DNA from: a virus
Direction: 5' to 3' (one strand)
Length of the DNA: 35,197 nt
Virus record (IMG/VR): IMGVR_UViG_3300008110_000190
Span: 1-35,197 of that record
The notes under the pieces were generated by a model, which saw only the letters and a list, made by a program, of their open reading frames with translations, was not told where the DNA came from and did not search any database. A program made the translations under genes and the position numbers. Each line of letters begins with the position of its first letter. Position 1 is the first letter of the stretch. This document shows, piece after piece, positions 8,305 through 14,740 of this stretch.

Positions 8305-8516
8305 TTGTTCTTATCCATTTCATCTAATTTTCTCTGCAATCTGTCTTTTTCATCTAAATGTCTTTTGATGAATATCCAACATACTGCTCCTAAAGCTAAA
8401 GCTGCTAATCCTAAGGCACCGTAATTGGCTAATTGCTCAAAAATTCCGAAACTAGGAACATTGTTTGTTACTGCTGTCGAAATGCTGTCTGCTACTGTTG
8501 TTGTTAAAGTATCCAT
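8301..8516 (-). CDS. Small one-TM holin-like protein
   Basis: This 71-residue protein is the first gene of the minus-strand lysis block. It has a Thr/Ser-rich N-terminus, the VPSFGIFEQLANYGALG block shared with its downstream paralogue, one membrane segment (LGLAALALGAVCWIFI) and a charged tail (KRHLDEKDRLQRKLDEMDKN). The shorter tail and longer N-terminus distinguish it from the paralogue. Its stop overlaps the next start (ATGA), so the pair is likely made together. The lysis role is inferred from topology and neighbours. Confidence 0.62.
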   Translation of the reverse strand: MDTLTTTVADSISTAVTNNVPSFGIFEQLANYGALGLAALALGAVCWIFIKRHLDEKDRLQRKLDEMDKNK

Positions 8517-8587
8517 AATGTTTTTGTTTTGTTTATTAGTAAATATTATAAAAAATTTTTACTTTTATCTATGAAAATTATAGTAAT
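8517..8587. promoter_or_regulatory. Divergent spacer between the lysis block and the plus-strand gene cluster
   Basis: This 71-base, nearly pure A/T spacer separates two diverging genes, so it must hold outward promoters for both or for at least one. On the minus strand it contains ATATTTA at 8546-8540, a partial match to the recurrent motif. On the plus strand TATCTATG (8566-8573) is one base off the Bacteroidota -7 element, with no good -33 partner. No hairpin is seen. Confidence 0.35.
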
Positions 8588-8914
8588 ATGAAAAAAGCTA
8601 AATTTGAATATCTAAAAGAAGACGGATCAAAATCAGAAAGACTTATTATTAATCCGTCATTTTTAAAAGAAAGTTTTAATTCTTACAAAGACTTTAATAA
8701 AAATGATGTAAAATACCTTTCTGGTTATGAGATTAATCCAGAGGGTTTATCTCAAGAACAACTTCTTGCTTATGAAAACTGCATAAAAGAGTATTATTCT
8801 GACATTTTTATGACTTTAAATGAATTTTTGGAGTCAAAAGGATTGAATCCGAAAAATGTAAACATGAAATCTTTCAAAAAAGAAGGTATAAAAAATCTTA
8901 ATATAATAGAATAA
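8588..8914 (+). CDS. Hypothetical protein, 108 residues
   Basis: I do not recognise this protein with confidence. It is soluble, rich in Lys, Asn and Ser, with a predicted beta start (KAKFEYLKEDGSKSERLIIN) followed by mostly helical sequence (SFLKESFNSYKDFNKNDVKY, SQEQLLAYENCIKEYY). It has no signal peptide, membrane segment or Cys cluster. The ATG follows an A-rich leader, and the gene is the first of the plus-strand series, 35 bases before the acidic protein gene. Codon use looks like its neighbours, which supports a real gene. Confidence 0.7.
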   Translation: MKKAKFEYLKEDGSKSERLIINPSFLKESFNSYKDFNKNDVKYLSGYEINPEGLSQEQLLAYENCIKEYYSDIFMTLNEFLESKGLNPKNVNMKSFKKEGIKNLNIIE

Positions 8915-8949
8915 TTTTCTTGCTATTTATTATTAAATAAGATAATATA

Positions 8950-9708
8950 ATGGCAAAAATTGATATCAGATCCTTAATTAAAGAAGAAGTTAGGAAAATT
9001 ATGTCTGAAATGCCCGGAGACGGATATATTCAGGAAAGGCCCCTGACACCTGCCGAAGAAGAAAAGAAAGAAGAATTGGTAAAAGCTCTTAAGTCTAAGT
9101 ATGGAAAAACTCCAAAAACTTACGCTATAGCTACAGCCCAAGCAAAGAAATTAGCCGAAGATCAAGATGAGAATTTTGATATGGAAGATATGGATTCATA
9201 TGATAGTAAAATAATCTCTCCAAGAGATGGAATAAATGCTTCTGATAAATTTTTAGCAATTGTTTTCAAAAATAGTGAGGTAGACGATAATAAATATTTT
9301 GACACAGAAGATGAAGCAAAAACTTGGTGTGATGATTGTTGTGCTAAAGGGGCTAATATGGAAGAGAGAATGTTAGCATTTCCTGACAAAACAAGAACTC
9401 CGGGAAGAAATAAAGAAAATTTACCATATCATTCACCTGTGTCAAAAACATTAGATGAAGTTGATGAAGATTTAGAAGAAGAATTAGAATTTTCAGATAA
9501 ATACGATGAAGATCCTGCCCTTAAAGGTAAACAATCAGAACTTCCAGATGAATTGCAAAAAGCTATAATTAATAAAAAAAATAAAAAAGAGATAGACGAA
9601 GAAAGAATGTTACCCCACCCTTCAATAAGAGTTTCTGGAACACGTCGTCATCATATATTACCAAATCACGCACCTGTAACAACATCACCTTCTAAAGGTA
9701 AAAAATAA
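8950..9708 (+). CDS. Acidic hypothetical protein with a duplicated C-terminal motif
   Basis: This 252-residue protein is soluble and strongly acidic in its middle. It starts with an amphipathic helix (IDIRSLIKEEVRKIMSEM) and has a short module KALKSKYGKTPKTYAIATAQ (residues ~45-65), of a kind I recall from other phage proteins without a known role. A motif occurs twice: EERMLAFPDKTRTPGR with LPYHSPV (from 138), and EERMLPHPSIRVSGTRRH with LPNHAPV (from 217). Each combines EERML, a Pro, basic residues and LPxHxPV, so each may be a short binding peptide for the same partner. An intrinsic terminator follows the gene. A scaffold or assembly role is possible but unsupported. Confidence 0.7.
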   Translation: MAKIDIRSLIKEEVRKIMSEMPGDGYIQERPLTPAEEEKKEELVKALKSKYGKTPKTYAIATAQAKKLAEDQDENFDMEDMDSYDSKIISPRDGINASDKFLAIVFKNSEVDDNKYFDTEDEAKTWCDDCCAKGANMEERMLAFPDKTRTPGRNKENLPYHSPVSKTLDEVDEDLEEELEFSDKYDEDPALKGKQSELPDELQKAIINKKNKKEIDEERMLPHPSIRVSGTRRHHILPNHAPVTTSPSKGKK

Positions 9709-9748
9709 TTGTTCATAGTTTTAGTTGATTTTTAGTTGTTAGATTGAG

Positions 9749-9778
9749 CCCACTCCTTAAAAAAGAGTGGGTTTTTTT
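9749..9778 (+). terminator. Intrinsic terminator after the acidic protein gene
   Basis: CCCACTC (9749-9755) pairs perfectly with GAGTGGG (9765-9771) around a nine-base loop and is followed by seven T residues. It ends transcription from the 8588-9708 genes just before the endonuclease gene. Confidence 0.88.
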
Positions 9779-9789
9779 AAAAAGAAAAT

Positions 9790-10233
9790 ATGTCAAAATC
9801 CAAAATAAACTGGTTGTTAAAACAGGAGAAAAAAAAATTAAAGATTCCAAAAACTCCAACTCAGAAAAAAAACTATGTGGAGAAACAAGCAAAAAAAATG
9901 TATTGGAACCCCACTGGTCCCGAAATTCGTTTAGGTGAGATATTGAATGAAATGGATATATATCATTTCAGTCAAAAAATTATAAAAGATAAAATATTTG
10001 ATTATTTTGTACCTAAAGCTAATCTTTTAATAGAAGTTGATGGTGATTATTGGCATGGGTTTGGAAAAGAATATTCTGAACTAAATGAAATACAAAAAAG
10101 ATCTAAAAGAAACGACAAAGATAAAGATATAATAGCTAAAGGTTTGGGCTATGAAATTTTGAGATTTTGGGAACATGATATTTATGATAATCCCGATTTT
10201 ATAAAATCAGAAATTTTAAAAAAAATAAATTAA
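9790..10233 (+). CDS. Vsr/DUF559-like PD-(D/E)XK endonuclease
   Basis: This 147-residue protein has the Vsr/DUF559 layout: a helix with a conserved Glu (PTGPEIRLGEILNEM), then FDYFVPKANLLIEVDGDYWH with the Asp and the E-V-D of a PD-(D/E)XK-like core, then a basic helix (QKRSKRNDKDKDIIAKGLGY), then YEILRFWEHDIYDNPDF, the typical closing strand and helix. Such enzymes nick or cut DNA, and phage versions often act as freestanding homing endonucleases or in DNA processing. It sits alone between a strong upstream terminator and the baseplate genes, as an inserted mobile gene would. The basic N-terminus (about 45 residues) may bind DNA. The frame is solid; the exact substrate is unknown. Confidence 0.8.
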   Translation: MSKSKINWLLKQEKKKLKIPKTPTQKKNYVEKQAKKMYWNPTGPEIRLGEILNEMDIYHFSQKIIKDKIFDYFVPKANLLIEVDGDYWHGFGKEYSELNEIQKRSKRNDKDKDIIAKGLGYEILRFWEHDIYDNPDFIKSEILKKIN

Positions 10234-10271
10234 TAATTTACATTTTTCGTTTATTATTTAATTTTTATCAT

Positions 10272-10282
10272 ATATTTTTTTT
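10272..10282 (+). promoter_or_regulatory. Candidate late-promoter motif before the first gp26-like gene
   Basis: ATATTTTTTTT differs at one position from the recurrent ATATTTATTTT and lies 28 bases before the ATG at 10311. In a run of T this match is weak evidence by itself. Confidence 0.25.
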
Positions 10283-10310
10283 GAAATATAGTTATAAACA
10301 AAAATAAATT

Positions 10311-11189
10311 ATGAGCGAACAAGATAACGTCATTAACCTTGGTCAGAAAAGACCTGTTGATCAAGAAAAAGTAAATGTTGCTGCTGCTGCAATGAACAAT
10401 GCAGAAATTCCAGAATACATGTTAAATCAAATTGTAGATGATGAATTTCCAGTAATAACAGACACAGTGCAATTACCATCAAAAGGTGTTTTCTACAGAA
10501 ATAAACAATCTGTAGTAAAAATTAAACATTTGACAGCTGAGGATGAAAATATTCTTACCTCTCCTGATCTAATTAGAAACGGAAAAGTATTAGATGTTCT
10601 TTTAGATAATGCAATTATTGATAATTCATTGAATGCTGATGATATGGTTGTTGGCGATAGAAATGCAGTATTGATGTATTTGAGAAAAGAAGGTTATGGT
10701 GATGATTATGAAGTAAAAATCAACTGTCCTGATTGTAGTGAAGATTTTTCTACAATCGTAAAAATTTCTGAAATAGAACCAAAACCATTAGAGTCTATGC
10801 CAGATAGTAATGGAGAATTTTTTGTTGATCTTCCCAAATCTAAATGGAAAGTAAAATTCAGATTATTGAATGGTAAAGATGAAAATTATCTTTCTCAACT
10901 TTCTGGAAAAAACAAGAAGGGTAAAAAGGGAGTTGTATATTCCAACCTCTTAACTGAAAGATTTTTATTACAGATTATGGAAGTAAATGGAAATAGAGAT
11001 AAACTTCAAATTAAAAAAGCAATTTCAAATATGCCTGCTATCGATAGTTTATTTTTGAGAGAGTATGTAGCTGAAGTTGAACCGGGGTTGAAACTCGAAA
11101 CAAATTACACATGTACAAATTGTAGTCATAATTTTGATGGTGACATTCCTATTACACCAAAATTATTCTGGCCTAATGCCAAAATTTAA
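10311..11189 (+). CDS. T4 gp26-like baseplate hub protein, copy 1
   Basis: This 292-residue protein has the features of the T4 baseplate (gp26, PF12322) family: LPSKGVFYRNKQSVVKIKHL, LTAEDENILTSPDLIRNG, a block MVVGDRNAVLMYLRKEGYGD, and LREYVAEVEPGL near the end. Two CxxC pairs (Cys139/142 and Cys268/271) flank the central domain and probably bind one zinc ion. The protein would be part of, or assemble, the central hub of the baseplate. The next gene is a diverged paralogue 17 bases downstream, so the two probably form neighbouring or alternating positions in one structure. Its first 40 residues are low in conserved features and may be a flexible arm. Confidence 0.85.
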   Translation: MSEQDNVINLGQKRPVDQEKVNVAAAAMNNAEIPEYMLNQIVDDEFPVITDTVQLPSKGVFYRNKQSVVKIKHLTAEDENILTSPDLIRNGKVLDVLLDNAIIDNSLNADDMVVGDRNAVLMYLRKEGYGDDYEVKINCPDCSEDFSTIVKISEIEPKPLESMPDSNGEFFVDLPKSKWKVKFRLLNGKDENYLSQLSGKNKKGKKGVVYSNLLTERFLLQIMEVNGNRDKLQIKKAISNMPAIDSLFLREYVAEVEPGLKLETNYTCTNCSHNFDGDIPITPKLFWPNAKI

Positions 11190-11206
11190 TTATTAAAAAA
11201 AACTAT

Positions 11207-12160
11207 GTGAATTTTAACTTTATACAAAACATAGATGTCCCATTCGACGCAATTACCTTGCCTAGTATGGGACTTTTTTATTCTTCAAAAACCTCGGTGT
11301 TGTATGTAAAATATATAACCGCAAGGGAAGAGAATGTATTGACCCAACCTTCCTTAATGGAAAATGGATATGGTTTAGATTTAGTTTTAAATTCTGTAAT
11401 TATAAATAAGGAATTTGATATAAATGATTTATTGGTTGGTGACAAACAATCAATTTTACTATATTTAAGATCTACATCTTATGGTGATAATTTTCCGATA
11501 ATTACAGAATGTCCAAGTTGCAAAATTACTGGTGAAACTAAATTTGAATTATCAAGTTTAGGAGCAAAGGAAATAACAGAAAAGCCCGATGAAGATGGTT
11601 TATTTACTTTTGAAATGCCTAAAATGAAATTAAATGGCGAAAAAGTAATAATCAAATTTGAACCTTTGAGAGTAAAACATGAAAAAAGCATAAATGTCTC
11701 GATAGAAAAAGAGAAAAAAGATAATAAAAAATATAATTCAAGTGTTACCTTAAAATTTCAAAATCAAATACACAGTATAAATGGAATTACTGATAAGATA
11801 TATATATCGAAAATTATAAAGAAATTTCCTATTAGAGATTCAACTGATTTGAGAGAGTATATGGAAATGGTTGAGCCGGGAATTGATAGTAATATACCAA
11901 TAAAATGCAATAATTGTAACGAAGAGTATTCTACTTATTTATACATAAATGATACAATTTTTACACTTGATCCTTCTTATAAATCAAACTTGTGGGAGGA
12001 AGTTTTTTTAATTTGGTACTATGGGAAAGGTGTAAATAGAGAAGATATTTACAACATGTCTACGGTTGAGAGAAGGTGGTCATTACAAAGAATTTCAGAA
12101 GAAATTGAAAAAAGAAATCAAGCAGAACAATCTGCAGCTGACAAAGCTAGAAGAAGTTAA
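11207..12160 (+). CDS. T4 gp26-like baseplate hub protein, copy 2 (paralogue)
   Basis: This 317-residue protein shares the signature blocks of its upstream neighbour: LPSMGLFYSSKTSVLYVKYI, ITAREENVLTQPSLMENG, LLVGDKQSILLYLRSTSYGD, LREYMEMVEPGI. Its two CxxC pairs are Cys102/105 and Cys234/237. It lacks the N-terminal arm of copy 1 and adds a C-terminal extension of about 65 residues (SNLWEEVFLIWYYGKG, STVERRWSLQRISEEIEKRN) that ends in a charged helix and may contact another hub part. The start is GTG at 11207; an ATG two bases earlier is in another frame and stops at once. Function is the same as for the family, with partner unknown. Confidence 0.83.
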   Translation: MNFNFIQNIDVPFDAITLPSMGLFYSSKTSVLYVKYITAREENVLTQPSLMENGYGLDLVLNSVIINKEFDINDLLVGDKQSILLYLRSTSYGDNFPIITECPSCKITGETKFELSSLGAKEITEKPDEDGLFTFEMPKMKLNGEKVIIKFEPLRVKHEKSINVSIEKEKKDNKKYNSSVTLKFQNQIHSINGITDKIYISKIIKKFPIRDSTDLREYMEMVEPGIDSNIPIKCNNCNEEYSTYLYINDTIFTLDPSYKSNLWEEVFLIWYYGKGVNREDIYNMSTVERRWSLQRISEEIEKRNQAEQSAADKARRS

Positions 12161-12215
12161 TTAAATATTGTTTTTTGATATAAAATTGTTTATTTTTATA
12201 AAAATATATTAAAAA

Positions 12216-12590
12216 ATGGAAAAAATAGATTTCAATAAAGAAACCTTAATTAAACTTTGGGAGGTTTCGGTTCAAAATATGAACCCGGATGTATCTCATG
12301 ATGTATCTGAGACACCATTAATTAGTTCTTACAGCATTCAATTACCATCTTTTTTAGCAGAGCCAATTCTATGTAATATCCAAATATTCAAATTGCAAGG
12401 AGAAAAACCTAAAATAAGTATTATTGTAGGAAATTATATTGAATTTGCATCTTATGAAATCACAGATGATGAATTTATTGAATTAAGTCAAAATTTTAGT
12501 GAAAAAAATGATATTATTGAATTAGAAATTCGAAATAATTTAATCCAAAAAGCTGAGAAAAATTTGGAAATATTAGTAAAAAGTATTTAA
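12216..12590 (+). CDS. Hypothetical protein, 124 residues
   Basis: I do not recognise this small acidic protein. It has alternating beta-like segments (YSIQLPSFLAEPILCNIQIF, PKISIIVGNYIEFASYEI) and ends in a helix (LIQKAEKNLEILVKSI). There is no signal peptide or membrane segment. It sits between the gp26-like pair and the histone-like gene, in the same direction and with short spacers, so it is probably co-transcribed with tail genes and may be a baseplate chaperone or minor part. That is inference from position. Confidence 0.65.
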   Translation: MEKIDFNKETLIKLWEVSVQNMNPDVSHDVSETPLISSYSIQLPSFLAEPILCNIQIFKLQGEKPKISIIVGNYIEFASYEITDDEFIELSQNFSEKNDIIELEIRNNLIQKAEKNLEILVKSI

Positions 12591-12617
12591 TTTGTTAAAC
12601 ATAAAAATCATAAAAAA

Positions 12618-12803
12618 ATGAACTCAAGAGAACAATTGATGCAGCTCGTAGAGCAATTCAACACAGAAATGACTTCCTTTGAAGATAAGGGTAAAAAAGT
12701 TGCTGGACGTAGAGCGAGAAAAGTATTACAAGAAATTGGAAAATTTGTTAAAGACACAAGAAAAGAAATTTCTGACAATATGAAGGCTGAAAAGCCAGAA
12801 TAA
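12618..12803 (+). CDS. Histone H1-like (Hc1-type) small basic protein
   Basis: This 61-residue protein has the build of the small Hc1/histone H1-like proteins common in Bacteroidota: a helix of the MNSREQLMQLVEQFNTEM type, then a Lys-Gly pair before a basic core (DKGKKVAGRRARKVLQEIGK), then DTRKEISDNMK. Family members bind DNA without strong sequence preference and compact it. Here it could help package or condense phage DNA, or act on the host nucleoid. It lies among tail genes, 27 bases after the preceding gene, and a terminator with a TTCG loop follows at once, so it is the last gene of its unit. The call rests on recalled family pattern; the length fits. Confidence 0.7.
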   Translation: MNSREQLMQLVEQFNTEMTSFEDKGKKVAGRRARKVLQEIGKFVKDTRKEISDNMKAEKPE

Positions 12804-12831
12804 AAAAAGGCTTCTGAGACTGCAAAAAAAA

Positions 12832-12860
12832 GGCTAGATTTCGATCTAGTCTTTTTTTTT
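12832..12860 (+). terminator. Intrinsic terminator with a TTCG tetraloop
   Basis: GGCTAGAT (12832-12839) pairs with ATCTAGTC (12844-12851; one G-T wobble) around the very stable TTCG tetraloop, followed by nine T residues. A run of A before the stem pairs with the T-run, so it could also work on the opposite strand. Confidence 0.9.
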
Positions 12861-12864
12861 ATTT

Positions 12865-12875
12865 ATATTTATTTT
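12865..12875 (+). promoter_or_regulatory. Candidate late-promoter motif ATATTTATTTT
   Basis: An exact copy of the recurrent motif lies between the terminator at 12832-12860 and the ATG at 12887, where a new transcript is expected to begin. It ends 11 bases before the start codon. Confidence 0.45.
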
Positions 12876-12886
12876 AGTAAAATACC

Positions 12887-13987
12887 ATGAAAGATCCAAT
12901 TAATTCACATAGAGATCATGATAAAAGAATGGATGAGATATTTGGCAAAATAGCTAAATTCTTTTCCTCATCCAATGATGGTAATGATTATCAAGCTCGT
13001 GTTTCAAGGACAGGTAAACCTATCAACTTATCATCAAGTGAAAAAAAACAAATACAAACACAAAGGGATCTTTCTTATCAAGCAAATATTGAAAAATATA
13101 AGGCTGGTTATTTATTGAATCCAGATACTTGTGGAAAGGATTATGCCCCCGTTCAAAAAAAGGATAAACAGGATAGCAAACAGAAAAAAACCTCTTATAG
13201 AAAACCAAGAATTCAAATAATTCCTAATGGAGGAATTATGATTGATCAGGATAAAATAATTAAAAATTATTCTGAACTCTATATTGAAAATACTGTAAAT
13301 GGTGTTGGAATGGGAGCTTACAGAAAAATAAATGTTAGAGATTTTGTATGTTATGATTTAGAGGAAGATGTTTATGGCATTTCATGGCTTTTGGATTCTT
13401 CTGCTTCTTATGTGGCAGAAAAAATATCCGGTAAATTACAGGCAAATAAATCCAGACAATCTATAAATTTTGATGGTAATTGGATAACGGGAAAATTTCA
13501 AGGAAAAATATCAGGTTCACAAGCACTTAACAGACTTAAACCATTACCATCTAAATCAGAAATATCTGATAAATTTCTCAAATTGCAGGATTTAATAAAA
13601 GAAACTAAAAATAATTTCGATTTAAAATTAAGTTTGGAAGATTTTAATCAAATGAATAGAATAGTTAGAGAATCTGAAAATGAAAAATTAAAGAATCTTT
13701 TTACTGATATACTTAAAATAAAAAATTATTTATTGAATTTTCAAGTTAATAGGGGAATGGGAAGTTCTTCTTATATAACATCTAATGAAATTTATAGAAT
13801 TAAATCTCAAATAGATAATAACGAGAATGTGGATGAAATAATGTCTGACATCCAAGAATTGACCAAAGAGTTTAAAATAATTAACTCTAAAATAAATAAC
13901 TTTTGGGAGGCGTATAAAAACGCTATTTCTGGGAATAAAAATGAGCCAGAGAAAGAAAAACTACCCAAATTTAAGAAAAAACGCTGA
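12887..13987 (+). CDS. Hypothetical 366-residue protein in the tail cluster
   Basis: I do not recognise a family. The N-terminal third (1-105) is charged and probably flexible (KKDKQDSKQKKTSYRKPR). A central, more globular region follows (GGIMIDQDKIIKNYSELYIE, FVCYDLEEDVYGISWLLDSS, NFDGNWITGKFQGKISGSQA). The C-terminal half is helical (FLKLQDLIKETKNNF, EIYRIKSQIDNNENVDEI) and ends in a basic tail. There is no signal peptide or membrane segment. The gene has its own candidate promoter motif and a terminator whose stem contains the TGA stop, so it appears to be a single-gene transcript between hub and tape-measure genes. A structural or assembly role is inferred from position only. Confidence 0.7.
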   Translation: MKDPINSHRDHDKRMDEIFGKIAKFFSSSNDGNDYQARVSRTGKPINLSSSEKKQIQTQRDLSYQANIEKYKAGYLLNPDTCGKDYAPVQKKDKQDSKQKKTSYRKPRIQIIPNGGIMIDQDKIIKNYSELYIENTVNGVGMGAYRKINVRDFVCYDLEEDVYGISWLLDSSASYVAEKISGKLQANKSRQSINFDGNWITGKFQGKISGSQALNRLKPLPSKSEISDKFLKLQDLIKETKNNFDLKLSLEDFNQMNRIVRESENEKLKNLFTDILKIKNYLLNFQVNRGMGSSSYITSNEIYRIKSQIDNNENVDEIMSDIQELTKEFKIINSKINNFWEAYKNAISGNKNEPEKEKLPKFKKKR

Positions 13988-14000
13988 AAATCAGCTTTTT
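13983..14000 (+). terminator. Short intrinsic terminator overlapping a stop codon
   Basis: GCTGA (13983-13987) pairs with TCAGC (13991-13995) around an AAA loop, followed by five T residues. The TGA stop of the 366-residue gene forms part of the left arm, so ribosomes finishing translation would occupy the hairpin. Confidence 0.65.
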
Positions 14001-14049
14001 ACACCTTGTAACTTTTTTTATATTTTTACGTTTAAATTAAAAAAAAGTC

Positions 14050-14610
14050 ATGGGAAACGCAATAGCATCAATATTCATTTGGGCTTGGTCTAATTTCATA
14101 GGTTGGCCAAGAGAAGAAAGCAGAGGTGTAGGATTTATTAGAATGTGTCTTTATTCCTATATTCTATTTAAATATCAATCTTATTTCTTGGGAGAAGAAG
14201 ATTTGCCATTATTTCTTGGATTGTTCTGTTTGGTACAATTTATAATTGGAATATTACAGTTCGGTGGAGCACACTCTATAAATGGACCTCTGGATTTTGA
14301 ATTGAATCGTCAAATTAGAGAAGGTATCGACGACGGCTCAATAAAAGTAATCAACACAAGAGATGATTCTTTCGAAAAACAATATCCGGGACTGACTTGG
14401 TGGTTCAGAGTTCGTGATCAACATATGAGAACATTATCAAATACGGAAAAGGCTAAATTCTTTGCACAAACTGGAGGTTTGACAGAGGGTTCTGTAAGGG
14501 AACTATCTAAATATCCAAACACTAAAAGAGCAATTGAAAGATTAGATTACGAATGTAAAAAACCTGCAAAAGAATTAATCGATTTTATGCGTGGAGCTAA
14601 AATAAAATAA
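14050..14610 (+). CDS. Membrane protein of unknown function, 186 residues
   Basis: Residues ~28-47 (FIRMCLYSYILFKYQSYF) and ~53-72 (LPLFLGLFCLVQFIIGILQF) form two likely membrane segments, after a Trp-rich start (FIWAWSNFIGWPREE) that may lie at the membrane surface. The remaining ~110 residues are soluble and charged (LDFELNRQIREGIDDGSIKV, YPGLTWWFRVRDQHMRTL). No family is recognised. It lies just before the tape-measure gene and is followed by tandem terminators. It might be a virion protein inserted into the host membrane during injection, or unrelated to the tail; the sequence does not decide. Confidence 0.7.
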   Translation: MGNAIASIFIWAWSNFIGWPREESRGVGFIRMCLYSYILFKYQSYFLGEEDLPLFLGLFCLVQFIIGILQFGGAHSINGPLDFELNRQIREGIDDGSIKVINTRDDSFEKQYPGLTWWFRVRDQHMRTLSNTEKAKFFAQTGGLTEGSVRELSKYPNTKRAIERLDYECKKPAKELIDFMRGAKIK

Positions 14611-14630
14611 TAATTATTTTTTTAAGTAGG

Positions 14631-14660
14631 AAACCTCTAGTAACAACTAGAGGTTTTTTT
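14631..14660 (+). terminator. Intrinsic terminator, first of a tandem pair
   Basis: AAACCTCTAG (14631-14640) pairs perfectly with CTAGAGGTTT (14647-14656) around a six-base loop, and the T-run continues to 14660. Confidence 0.92.
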
Positions 14661-14680
14661 ATTTTATAATATTTTTCACA

Positions 14681-14703
14681 CCCCTTATTCAAGGGGTTTT
14701 TTT
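14681..14703 (+). terminator. Intrinsic terminator, second of a tandem pair
   Basis: CCCCTT (14681-14686) pairs with AAGGGG (14691-14696) around an ATTC loop, followed by seven T residues. Two strong terminators in a row isolate the tape-measure gene from upstream transcription. Confidence 0.9.
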
Positions 14704-14711
14704 ATTCATTA

Positions 14712-14738
14712 ATATTTATTTTGAGCTATATTTATTTT
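14712..14738 (+). promoter_or_regulatory. Two copies of ATATTTATTTT before the tape-measure gene
   Basis: Exact copies lie at 14712-14722 and 14728-14738, with starts 16 bases apart, between the tandem terminators and the ATG at 14741. The second ends two bases before the start codon, so as a promoter element only the first leaves room for a leader; the second may be a duplicate or a translation-related site. Confidence 0.45.
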
Positions 14739-14740
14739 CA

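Noticed and set aside
9744-9938. Plus-strand open frame of 64 codons starting in the terminator
   Set aside because: It overlaps the endonuclease gene in another frame and begins inside the hairpin; the product is Lys/Asn/Ser-rich without features.
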